A stretch of 64,000 bases of DNA, from NCBI GenBank assembly GCA_020635715.1, contig JACJZG010000018.1:11730-75729 (forward strand), given 5' to 3'. Of the stretch, positions 1-7,756 are shown in pieces. The DNA is from Flavobacteriales bacterium. GTDB lineage: Bacteria > Bacteroidota > Bacteroidia > Flavobacteriales_F > PHOS-HE28. How positions within the stretch are numbered: the first letter of the stretch is position 1; every line of letters begins with the position of its first letter. The notes below the pieces were generated by a model that did no database searches, had not been told where the DNA came from, and saw only the letters and a list, made by a program, of their open reading frames with translations. The position numbers and the translations under genes were made by a program.

Positions 1-970
1 CGAGGTCATCTTCACCAGTGGCACCACGGCGAGCCTGAACCTGGCGGCGTTCAGCCTGGGGCAGCTTCTTCTGAACAAAGGCGATGAAGTGCTGATCAGC
101 GGCATGGAGCACCACTCGAACATCGTTCCATGGCAGATGGTGTGTGAGCGGTATGGCGCCACATTGCGAGTAATCCCGATAACCTCCTCTGGTGAATGGG
201 ATTTTTCGATTGCTAATTCGCTAATTGCTGATTCCGCCTCGTGCAAGATCCTAGCGGTAAGCCACGTCAGCAACACGCTGGGCACGATCAACCCCGTGAA
301 GCAACTGATCGCCGAGGCGAGAAAGCGCGGCATCATCACCGTGGTGGACGGCGCACAGGCCATCGCGCACTTGGACGTGGACGTGCAGGACCTCGGTTGC
401 GACCTCTATGCCTTCAGCGGGCACAAGGCTTATGGTCCTACAGGTACAGGAGTGCTCTACGGCCGCGAGGAGCTGTTGGAACGCATGCCTCCTTGGCAGG
501 GTGGTGGCGAGATGATCGACACCGTCACGCTCGAGAAAAGTACCTGGGCGAAACTGCCCTTCAAGTTCGAGGCGGGCACACCGCACATCGCGGGCATCAT
601 CGGTTTGGGCGAGGCCATCCGCTGGATGGAGGACTACGACAAGAACGCCATGGCCGCGCACGAGCAGCTCTTGCTAGAGCATGCGACGAAGGAGTTGCTC
701 GCCATCGATGGCCTGCGCATCATCGGCACAGCGAAAGAGAAGGTGGGCGTGATCAGCTTCGTGATCGAAGGTGTACACCACTACGACCTCGGCACATTGC
801 TCGACCAGCAGGGCATTGCTGTACGCACGGGCCACCACTGCACCCAGCCGCTGATGGACCGATTCGGCGTGAGCGGGACGACGCGGTCGAGTTTCGCGTG
901 TTTCAATACGGTTGAGGAAGTGGATGCGATGGCAGCGGCGACAAGGAAGGCCGTCAAGATGCTGCGATGA
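1..970 (+). CDS. sufS: Cysteine desulfurase SufS (5'-truncated by window edge)
   Basis: PLP-dependent desulfurase that takes sulfur from cysteine for Fe-S cluster assembly in the cytoplasm. The frame is open from base 2, and an in-frame ATG at 89 lies inside the conserved domain, so the true start is left of the window. The PLP lysine is in the SGHKAYGPTG motif (Lys codon 425-427) and the persulfide cysteine is in RTGHHCTQPLM (Cys codon 839-841). The C-terminal RSSFACFNTVEEVD stretch is typical of the SufS/NifS class II group. The stop overlaps the next ORF's ATG (ATGA), and sufE and a sufT-like gene follow, as in a SUF operon. Confidence 0.95.
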   Translation, partial: EVIFTSGTTASLNLAAFSLGQLLLNKGDEVLISGMEHHSNIVPWQMVCERYGATLRVIPITSSGEWDFSIANSLIADSASCKILAVSHVSNTLGTINPVKQLIAEARKRGIITVVDGAQAIAHLDVDVQDLGCDLYAFSGHKAYGPTGTGVLYGREELLERMPPWQGGGEMIDTVTLEKSTWAKLPFKFEAGTPHIAGIIGLGEAIRWMEDYDKNAMAAHEQLLLEHATKELLAIDGLRIIGTAKEKVGVISFVIEGVHHYDLGTLLDQQGIAVRTGHHCTQPLMDRFGVSGTTRSSFACFNTVEEVDAMAAATRKAVKMLR

Positions 971-1479
971 GGGCGCTTTGGCACATATCCGCTTTTGCCA
1001 TGCTCCGCTGGACCTGCGGGGCCGGCGCAAGCACTCCCACCTCGAACGGCCTATCGCAAGAGTGGTTGCTAACACAAGCGGATGGTGTTGTGGACAGCGA
1101 TGGCTCAGCGACGGGCCTGATTGTCCCACGACTCTTCCAACAATCCACTCCGTTCCACATTTTATCGATCAGCCGGAACTACGGAGCACATTCGTCGTCA
1201 CGGGATACATCCGAATGCGATGGCTGGTCGTTAACCGGGAACGAATGTGCTACGGTGTTGGCTGATTTCGCGCCTATCACAGGTCCCGATTGGCATCATT
1301 TCTTCGATGTGTTCCAATGCCAGATCCAAGGTGAATTGTCGCAGGATGGCCATGTCTTCGGATTCGCGATCAATGCTGGTTCGTGGCTGAGCGTGGCCTG
1401 TGGGGATACCGGGCTCCTATTTGGTGACATGGAAAAGAAATACACAGAACTGTTCGTCAGTCCCGTATGGTCTGAATAG
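967..1479 (+). CDS. Hypothetical protein inserted between sufS and sufE
   Basis: 170 residues, not recognised. It starts by ATGA overlap with sufS and ends 8 nt before sufE, so it is placed like a co-transcribed gene. It is rich in Cys, Trp and aromatic residues (for example GPDWHHFFDVFQCQ), with no clear signal peptide, membrane segment or known motif. Its base composition appears more AT-rich than the flanking suf genes, which hints at a recent insertion or a decaying gene. It could be a chance open frame, but the tight spacing on both sides favours a real or recently real gene. Confidence 0.5.
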   Translation: MRALWHISAFAMLRWTCGAGASTPTSNGLSQEWLLTQADGVVDSDGSATGLIVPRLFQQSTPFHILSISRNYGAHSSSRDTSECDGWSLTGNECATVLADFAPITGPDWHHFFDVFQCQIQGELSQDGHVFGFAINAGSWLSVACGDTGLLFGDMEKKYTELFVSPVWSE

Positions 1480-1487
1480 GAAGACTG

Positions 1488-1919
1488 ATGAGCACGTCCA
1501 CTACACTCGCCCAAACCCAGCAAGAGCTCATCTCCGAGTTCGCCCTATTCTCCGACTGGCAGGACCGGTACGAGCACCTGATCGAGCTGGGCAAGGACCT
1601 GCCCTTGATCGCGCCGGAGAACAAGACCGACGACAACCTGGTGCGCGGATGCCAGAGCCGGGTGTGGTTGCACGCCGCCCCACAGAACGGACTGGTCCAC
1701 TTCACCGCCGACAGTGACGCCATGATCACCAAGGGCATCGTGGCCCTGCTGGTGCGTGTGTTCAACGATCGCACGCCAGAGGAGATCATCGGTGCTTCCA
1801 CCGAATTCATAGACACCATCGGCCTGCGTGCACACCTCAGCCCGAACCGTGCGAACGGCTTGAGCGCGATGATCGACCAGATGAAACGCTACGCACTCGC
1901 CTACTCCGCCAAGTCATGA
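1488..1919 (+). CDS. sufE: SufE family sulfur acceptor
   Basis: 143 residues, full length for SufE. It accepts persulfide sulfur from SufS and passes it to the SufBCD scaffold. The acceptor cysteine is Cys55 in the VRGCQSRVWL motif, the SufE signature. The C-terminal helical part (GLSAMIDQMKRYALAY) is also typical. Its stop overlaps the next start (ATGA at 1916-1919), so it is translationally coupled to the sufT-like gene. Confidence 0.93.
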   Translation: MSTSTTLAQTQQELISEFALFSDWQDRYEHLIELGKDLPLIAPENKTDDNLVRGCQSRVWLHAAPQNGLVHFTADSDAMITKGIVALLVRVFNDRTPEEIIGASTEFIDTIGLRAHLSPNRANGLSAMIDQMKRYALAYSAKS

Positions 1920-2236
1920 CACCGGAGGAAAAGAAACACCTCGAGGAACGCGTGATCGACATGCTGAAGAGCGTGTACGACCCGGAGATCCCCGTGGACA
2001 TCTACGAGCTGGGGTTGATCTACGACGTGGTGATCCACGAGGACGCCAGCGTCTACATCAAAATGACGCTGACCAGTCCGGCGTGCCCGGTGGCGGAGAG
2101 CCTGCCGAACGAGGTGGAACAGAAGGTGGCCGGTGTGCAGGGCGTGAAGAGCGCCAAGGTGGAGATCACCTTCGAACCGCCTTGGGACCGCACGATGATG
2201 AGCGAGGCAGCGCAGCTGGAGTTGGGGTTCATGTGA
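1916..2236 (+). CDS. sufT: SUF-associated MIP18/DUF59 family protein (SufT-like)
   Basis: 106 residues, a single DUF59 domain. The N-terminal motif DPEIPVDIYELGLIYDV and the TSPACPVAE loop with the conserved cysteine are diagnostic for the MIP18/PaaD/SufT family, whose members assist Fe-S cluster maturation or delivery. Overlap with sufE and its place at the end of the suf genes support a role in Fe-S assembly rather than phenylacetate oxidation. The exact step is inferred from family and context. Confidence 0.85.
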   Translation: MTPEEKKHLEERVIDMLKSVYDPEIPVDIYELGLIYDVVIHEDASVYIKMTLTSPACPVAESLPNEVEQKVAGVQGVKSAKVEITFEPPWDRTMMSEAAQLELGFM

Positions 2237-2289
2237 TCACCCCGGCCGAACTGCACCAAGAGCCTTTTCAGGATCTCTTCAAACGCGCT

Positions 2290-2946
2290 CTAAGGCCCGC
2301 CTACAAGGAAGGACATTGAAGCGTGGCCTCGCGCTTCCGAACAGCTGATGACGTACACCCCGGGGGTCAGATCACCGATGTGAACCTGTCCGACGCTCGC
2401 AGGTGTTGCGCGTTGCAAAGCTCCCGTGCTGGAAATGATATCCACCGTTCCACGAATGGCGGATCGATCGACCGGCCAGCGGATGAGATCCCCGGAAATG
2501 CTGAACAGCGGAGCCTCGAACCGCCCGATGTGATCCAGCCCTGTCGCGCAGCTTGTCAGCAGGGTGTCCGAAACCACCTCCGAGGTATCACCGTCCATGA
2601 TCCCGTACGTATCGACCCGGACGATATCCGTGCCGACAGGCAGCGTGACCTGCACTTCGTCGCTGGTGGTACACCCTACTTGTGGCCAGGGACCGCTGAT
2701 ATCATAGTACAGATCCACGGTGGTCAGACCCGCTTCCGAAGTAAGCGCCTGACCCTGAAGCCCAGGGCAGGTACCGCCGTATCCGAAGGGGAAGAAGACC
2801 ACTACGGAAACACTCAGGGAATCACATGCCGAGTGATGTACATCCAGGGCTGTGATCCATTGGCCGATGCCATCCTTCGGTAGCGCGGATAGTGCGATGA
2901 TCAACATGAGCGACCTTGCGGCCCTGCCAACAAGAGATAGGTCCAT
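2290..2946 (-). CDS. Secreted protein with probable T9SS C-terminal tail
   Basis: 218 residues. A hydrophobic N-terminal segment (ARSLMLIIALSALP) acts as a likely signal peptide. The C-terminal 60 residues resemble a degenerate type A sorting domain: a short beta-rich unit followed by LTPGVYVISC and a final strand. The middle is Cys-containing and unrecognised. It is convergent with the sufT-like gene and divergent from the DUF2480 gene. Function unknown; the T9SS assignment is tentative. Confidence 0.65.
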   Translation of the reverse strand: MDLSLVGRAARSLMLIIALSALPKDGIGQWITALDVHHSACDSLSVSVVVFFPFGYGGTCPGLQGQALTSEAGLTTVDLYYDISGPWPQVGCTTSDEVQVTLPVGTDIVRVDTYGIMDGDTSEVVSDTLLTSCATGLDHIGRFEAPLFSISGDLIRWPVDRSAIRGTVDIISSTGALQRATPASVGQVHIGDLTPGVYVISCSEARGHASMSFLVGGP

Positions 2947-3003
2947 GTATCATTGACAAGCAGCTTGTCGGAAACGCTGCCTGCGTGCCGATCTTTGCGC
3001 AGC

Positions 3004-3543
3004 GTGCAGGAACAGGAGCCCATCATCAACAAGGTCGCGTCGAGCGGGATCATCACCCTCGACCTGGAGGAGCTGTACCCGGCTGGTGAGCGCGTGGTCT
3101 TCGATCTGAAACCGCTGCTCTGGCAGGAGGTCGCCTTGAAAGAGGACGATCTGCGTGCCTTCTGCAAGTCCCATGACTGGGCGCAGTACAGCGGCAAGTT
3201 CGTGAGCGTGCATTGCAGCGTGGATGCGATCATCCCCACGTGGGCGTTCATGCTCGTGGCCACGCAACTCCAGCCCCACGCCGCGTTCGTCACACAGGGT
3301 GATGCCGACCAACTGGAGCGCACCGTGTTCACGCGATTCGTGCAGCAATTGGACATTGAGCCTTACCGCAGCGCGCGTGTGGTGGTGAAGGGCTGCAGCA
3401 AATTGCCCGTGCCATTGAACGCCTATGTGGAGCTGAGTGCGAAGCTGTTACCGGTGGTGAAGAGCCTGATGTTCGGGGAGCCGTGCAGTACTGTTCCGCT
3501 GTACAAAGCGCCGAAGGCCGTAAGTGGCACCACCGGCGCCTGA
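3004..3543 (+). CDS. DUF2480 family protein
   Basis: 179 residues, a family largely confined to Bacteroidota with no assigned function. The conserved core is present: the DLEELYP start region, HDWAQYSGKFV, DAIIPTWAFML, VVKGCSKLPVP and MFGEPCSTVPLYK. I start at the GTG at 3004 because EPIINKVASSGIITLDLEE is where family proteins begin and a GATCTTTG -7-like element lies 6 nt upstream. An in-frame TTG at 2953 would add 17 unrelated residues. Cytoplasmic, no signal peptide. Confidence 0.88.
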   Translation: MQEQEPIINKVASSGIITLDLEELYPAGERVVFDLKPLLWQEVALKEDDLRAFCKSHDWAQYSGKFVSVHCSVDAIIPTWAFMLVATQLQPHAAFVTQGDADQLERTVFTRFVQQLDIEPYRSARVVVKGCSKLPVPLNAYVELSAKLLPVVKSLMFGEPCSTVPLYKAPKAVSGTTGA

Positions 3544-3564
3544 CCGGGACCGTACCTTGGCCTG

Positions 3565-5676
3565 ATGCCACGTTTCCCTGTTCTGCTTCTTGCCCTCCTT
3601 CTTCAATTGCCTTTGGTGGCGCAGGAACGACCGGAGCTGCGCAGCGAGAACGGTTGGTACCTGAGCCCGCACGGCACGATCCGCATTCTGGTCCTGTTCG
3701 TGGAGATCGACTTCGACGCGAAACCGGAGAAGGACCCGCAACCCAATGGTGCCGAACACTGGCATAAGGGCCAGTTGCCAACCTGGAAGGACCGCGTCTT
3801 CGACCCCTTTCCCATGGCGGTCCAGAAGGCGGATGTCTCCCGCTATTACCAGGACATCAGCCTGGGGCGTTACACCGTGCTGGGCGACTACATCGACACA
3901 CTGATCACGCTGAAGGAGAGCGAGTATCCGGGCGTGCATCAGGCCCATTCGATCGGCATGCACGCAGTGAAGGAGGCCAACAAGCGCGGTAGCCTTCGAA
4001 CGCGCCATGGCCTCACCGTAGCGGACTTCGACCTGTGGAAAGCGCGTGGACGGGCCGGCGAACCGAAGCTCGCAGGACCGGATGATCCGCACAGCTACGA
4101 CCATGTGATGGTGATCGTGCGGAACAGCGGCCTCGGTCATGGACAGGGAAGCACGGACAGTGGTTCACCGGGTGAACTCTACGGCTTCCGCAGTGACACG
4201 CAGTCCCGCTTCGGGGCGATGAACGACTTGCCCTTCGAGATCCTGAAGCATGAGTTCAACCACCTACTGATCGGCGGCAACAACTTCCACAGCGGTGGCG
4301 GCAATGCGGCCCAGTTCGAGAGCACCTTCCTGCCGCTACAAGGCGGCTGGAGCATGATGGGCGCGAGCGGAAGCAGCTTGCTCACGTGCAGTGCCTGGGA
4401 CCGTGACCGCATGGGATGGAAGCCCGATGGTGCCGTGCATCGGATCCGTGCGCGCGACCTCTCGAGCAAGGAGGTGGACGCGGACCTGGATCCTCTGGCG
4501 GGGGACACCGGTGCATACCTGCTCCGTGACTTCGTGACCACCGGCGATGCCCTGCGCATCCGGATGCCTTTCATTCCCGAAGACCGTGTGCAACAATGGC
4601 TTTGGATCGAGAACCATCAAGGTCGCCAGCACAATGGCAGCCCCACGGACCGCTTCCATTGGGAGGGGATCAATCCCTGTGTGACCGGCGTGGTGGAGCC
4701 CGGCCTCTTCATGACCATGCAGGTGGGCCGTGAAGAGCGGGCAGGTGCGTCTATCTTCCAGGGCGCGGCGGACTATCTGCGACCCGTGCTGGCGAACGGC
4801 AACTTCGACCTGCACCTCCGCGGCGATACGCTGCACAACAGCTGTCCGTTCGGCACCAACTCGCTGTACTTCGTGCGCGATCCGGAACTGGCCAACCCGT
4901 TCACCGGAAGCCACGAACAGGAACTACCCGTTCATGACCGCGACCAGAATGGGACGGTGCAGCGCGCGGAACACTGGGTGCCCGGTGTGCGCGCGGAGCA
5001 GGGTGAACCTGACAGGGACTTGATCCTCTTCGGCAGGCCGGAGCATGCCTTCCGGATGAACGGGGTGCGCAGCCTGGGCATGTGCACCAACCCATCCAGC
5101 GCCAACATGCTCACCTTGTTCAGTTCGAACACGAGGACCTCCTACGGGCTCAACGCGCCGAATGTGCGCACCATCCACCTCAACGGCATCCGTGTGGACC
5201 TGCTGGAAATGCGGGCCAACGGGGATGCCTTGGTGCGTGTGAGCACTAACGATACGCGTATGACAAGCGATCAACGGTGGTGTGCAGACAGCATCAGCCT
5301 GCCTCCACTACGCGGGATGGACGGCCACTCCCTGACCGTGACGACCGGCAAACGATTACAACTCGATCGTTCACGCACACCCACGCGCATGAGCCCTGCG
5401 GACTCCAGCGCCGGCGGCCCCTGGTTCAGCGGACCGACGCGATTCACCCTTGAGGCCGGAGCCTCGTTGCATGTGGAGGACCGCGCGACCTTGGAACTCC
5501 TGAACCAGAGCATCGTGCATCTCATGCCCGGCAGCCAGCTGATCCTCGCACGCAAGGCCCGGTTGTCCATCGGCGAAGGTTCGCAGATCATCCTGCACGG
5601 CGATGCACGGCTCCAGGGCCGCGCGAAACACTTCCGCAAGGCGCGTCGGCAGGGACGCATCAGCAACGTTCAGTAG
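3565..5676 (+). CDS. Secreted zincin-like metalloprotease (M6-like)
   Basis: 703 residues. A signal peptide is visible (PVLLLALLLQLPLVAQ). The HEXXH zinc motif HEFNH lies at residues 229-233, preceded by a domain with IRILVLFVEIDFD and YYQDISLGRYTVLGDY, which resembles immune-inhibitor-A/M6 peptidases. The third zinc ligand cannot be assigned by eye. The C-terminal ~70 residues look like a short repetitive beta structure (LELLNQSIVHLMPGSQLIL) and not a classical T9SS tail, so how it leaves the cell is unclear. TACCTTGG lies 4 nt before the ATG. It is convergent with purF, whose end it overlaps by a few bases. Confidence 0.78.
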   Translation: MPRFPVLLLALLLQLPLVAQERPELRSENGWYLSPHGTIRILVLFVEIDFDAKPEKDPQPNGAEHWHKGQLPTWKDRVFDPFPMAVQKADVSRYYQDISLGRYTVLGDYIDTLITLKESEYPGVHQAHSIGMHAVKEANKRGSLRTRHGLTVADFDLWKARGRAGEPKLAGPDDPHSYDHVMVIVRNSGLGHGQGSTDSGSPGELYGFRSDTQSRFGAMNDLPFEILKHEFNHLLIGGNNFHSGGGNAAQFESTFLPLQGGWSMMGASGSSLLTCSAWDRDRMGWKPDGAVHRIRARDLSSKEVDADLDPLAGDTGAYLLRDFVTTGDALRIRMPFIPEDRVQQWLWIENHQGRQHNGSPTDRFHWEGINPCVTGVVEPGLFMTMQVGREERAGASIFQGAADYLRPVLANGNFDLHLRGDTLHNSCPFGTNSLYFVRDPELANPFTGSHEQELPVHDRDQNGTVQRAEHWVPGVRAEQGEPDRDLILFGRPEHAFRMNGVRSLGMCTNPSSANMLTLFSSNTRTSYGLNAPNVRTIHLNGIRVDLLEMRANGDALVRVSTNDTRMTSDQRWCADSISLPPLRGMDGHSLTVTTGKRLQLDRSRTPTRMSPADSSAGGPWFSGPTRFTLEAGASLHVEDRATLELLNQSIVHLMPGSQLILARKARLSIGEGSQIILHGDARLQGRAKHFRKARRQGRISNVQ

Positions 5677-7571
5677 GCGCGCACGTTCTTGCCTTCGCGG
5701 TAGTTGATGAAGGCACGGTTGACCACGCGGTTCCCGCCGGGGGTGGGGTAATCGCCGGTGAAGTACCAATCACCCGTATGCTCGGGACAGGCGGCGTGCA
5801 GCCCCTCGATGCTCTGATACACCAACCGGACCTCCACACCCAGATCGGGAGGGGTGAGCAACTCGGCGATCTTGTCGCTGATGCGTTCGGCCGTGAAAGG
5901 TCGGTAGATGTCCTTCACCACGTTCTCCTGTTCGGTGATCGGTCTGTCGACCATGGCGACGGCACGATCATACACGTCGTCGATGATGTTCTCCTGCTTG
6001 GTCTCCTTGAGCAGGGCGATGGCGGCGCGGAAGGCCACCAGGTCGCCCATCTTGGCCATGTCGATGCCGTAGCAGTCGGGGTAACGGATCTGTGGTGCAC
6101 TGCTAACCACCACGATGCGCTTGGGTTCCAGGCGCGCCAGCATCTTGAGGATGCTCTGCTTCAAGGTGGTGCCACGCACGATGCTGTCATCGATCACCAC
6201 CAGGTTGTCCTGGCCGGAGCGTACGGACCCGTAGGTGATGTCGTAAACGTGCGCCACCAGGTCATCGCGGGCATCGTCGGCGGTGATGAAGGTGCGCAGC
6301 TTGGCATCCTTGATGGCCACCTTCTCCAGGCGTGGCCGCAGGGCCAGGATCCGGCGCAAGGCCTCGGGGTCCGGCTTCGGCCCAAGCTCGAGGATGCGTC
6401 GTTCCTTGATCACGTTCAACTCGTTCTCCACGCCCTTCAACATGCCGTAGCAGGCCACCTCGGCAGTGTTCGGTATGAAGCTGAACACGGTGTTCTCCAG
6501 GTCGTGGTCCACGGCCTCCAGGATGGCCGGTGTGAGCGAACGACCCAGTTCGATGCGTTCCCGGTATACGTCACGATCGCTGCCCCGGCTGAAGTAGATG
6601 CGCTCGAAGCTGCACGCCCGCTTCTCCAGCGGTTCACGCACCTTCTCCTCGCTGTAACGGCCATCCTTGCGCATGATCAGTGCGCATCCAGGTGTCAGTT
6701 CATTCACATCCTCCGTTCGCAGGCCGAAAGCCGTCTGGATCGCCGGGCGTTCGCTGGCCACCACCACCACCTCGTCATCGGCGTACCAGAAGGCGGGGCG
6801 GATGCCGGCCGGGTCACGAAGCACGAAGGCATCGCCATGGCCCATCATGCCTGCCAGCGCATACCCACCATCGAAGTCGAGCGCACTGTTCACCAAGATC
6901 TGGCGCACATCGAGCTTCTCGGCAATGACCTGCGTGAGCTGCTTCTCGGAATAACCGAGCTGGCGATGCATCTGGGCGATGCGGTCGTTCTCCACATCCA
7001 GGAAGTGGCCGATCTTCTCTAGGACGGTCATCGTATCCGAGCGCTCCTTGGGATGCTGACCGATGGAGACGAGCAGCTCGAAGAGCTCGTCCACGTTGGT
7101 CATGTTGAAGTTGCCCGCGACCACGAGGTTCCGTGTCATCCAGTTGTTCAAGCGGCGGCGCGGGTGGCAGTTCTCCTCTCCATCCTTACCGAACGTGGCG
7201 TAGCGCAGGTGTCCGAGGAGCACCTCACCCATGAACGGCATGTGCTCCTTCAGCAAGTTGGCATCGGTGCCAGCTTCCGGCGCCACCCGGAGCGCCTCGT
7301 CGTAGCCCTTGTGGATGCGTTCGAAGATCTTCTGGATGGCCTGCTTGTCGGTGCTCCGGCTACGGTCGATGTAGTTGGCACCTGGTGCGGGGTCCAGCTT
7401 GATCACACCAACGCCCGCGCCATCCTGCCCGCGGTTGTGCTGCTTCTCCATCAGGAGATACAGCTTGTTCAGCCCGTAAAGCGGGGTGCCATAACGTTGG
7501 CGGTAGTGCTCCAGGGGCTTGCGCAGGCGGATCAGGGCGATCCCGCATTCGTGCTTGATGGCGTCGCTCAA
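5670..7571 (-). CDS. purF: Amidophosphoribosyltransferase (PurF family)
   Basis: 633 residues. It catalyses transfer of glutamine amide nitrogen to PRPP, the first committed purine step. The N-terminal class II glutaminase begins with HECGIALIRL, with the nucleophile Cys9 exposed after removal of the leading residues. The phosphoribosyltransferase PRPP loop is VVIDDSIVRGTT. It is longer than E. coli PurF (about 505 residues) and matches the ~630-residue Bacteroidota form, so a second, shorter PurF may exist elsewhere in the genome. A perfect TACCTTTG -7 element lies at 7641-7634 on the minus strand, about 62 nt upstream. Confidence 0.88.
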   Translation of the reverse strand: MSDAIKHECGIALIRLRKPLEHYRQRYGTPLYGLNKLYLLMEKQHNRGQDGAGVGVIKLDPAPGANYIDRSRSTDKQAIQKIFERIHKGYDEALRVAPEAGTDANLLKEHMPFMGEVLLGHLRYATFGKDGEENCHPRRRLNNWMTRNLVVAGNFNMTNVDELFELLVSIGQHPKERSDTMTVLEKIGHFLDVENDRIAQMHRQLGYSEKQLTQVIAEKLDVRQILVNSALDFDGGYALAGMMGHGDAFVLRDPAGIRPAFWYADDEVVVVASERPAIQTAFGLRTEDVNELTPGCALIMRKDGRYSEEKVREPLEKRACSFERIYFSRGSDRDVYRERIELGRSLTPAILEAVDHDLENTVFSFIPNTAEVACYGMLKGVENELNVIKERRILELGPKPDPEALRRILALRPRLEKVAIKDAKLRTFITADDARDDLVAHVYDITYGSVRSGQDNLVVIDDSIVRGTTLKQSILKMLARLEPKRIVVVSSAPQIRYPDCYGIDMAKMGDLVAFRAAIALLKETKQENIIDDVYDRAVAMVDRPITEQENVVKDIYRPFTAERISDKIAELLTPPDLGVEVRLVYQSIEGLHAACPEHTGDWYFTGDYPTPGGNRVVNRAFINYREGKNVRAY

Positions 7572-7633
7572 GACGGTCCGTGCCGGGAGCCGAAGCTTGG
7601 GGCCGGCGTGGCTTCCCGCTGCTCCAGGCCCGG

Positions 7634-7641
7634 CAAAGGTA
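7634..7641 (-). promoter_or_regulatory. -7 promoter element (TACCTTTG) for purF
   Basis: Exact match to the Bacteroidota TAnnTTTG element on the minus strand. It would give a leader of about 60 nt. No convincing TTTG -33 box is seen. Confidence 0.5.
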
Positions 7642-7756
7642 CGGACCGCTCCGGTGGTCGATCCACCCGGCTGATCGGCCTGCGGGCCCCATTAAGCAAC
7701 CTTTCCGGCGAAGGGCCTGTCTTTCCGGGGTAACTTGCCGGAAGAAGGCCCTGGTC

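Noticed and set aside
2953..3003. Upstream TTG start for the DUF2480 gene
   Set aside because: The extra 17 residues do not fit the family N-terminus, and the GTG at 3004 has a -7-like element just upstream.
5778..7022. 414-codon plus-strand frame inside purF
   Set aside because: Antisense shadow of a gene with intact catalytic motifs; the translation is His/Gln/Val-rich with no recognisable domain.
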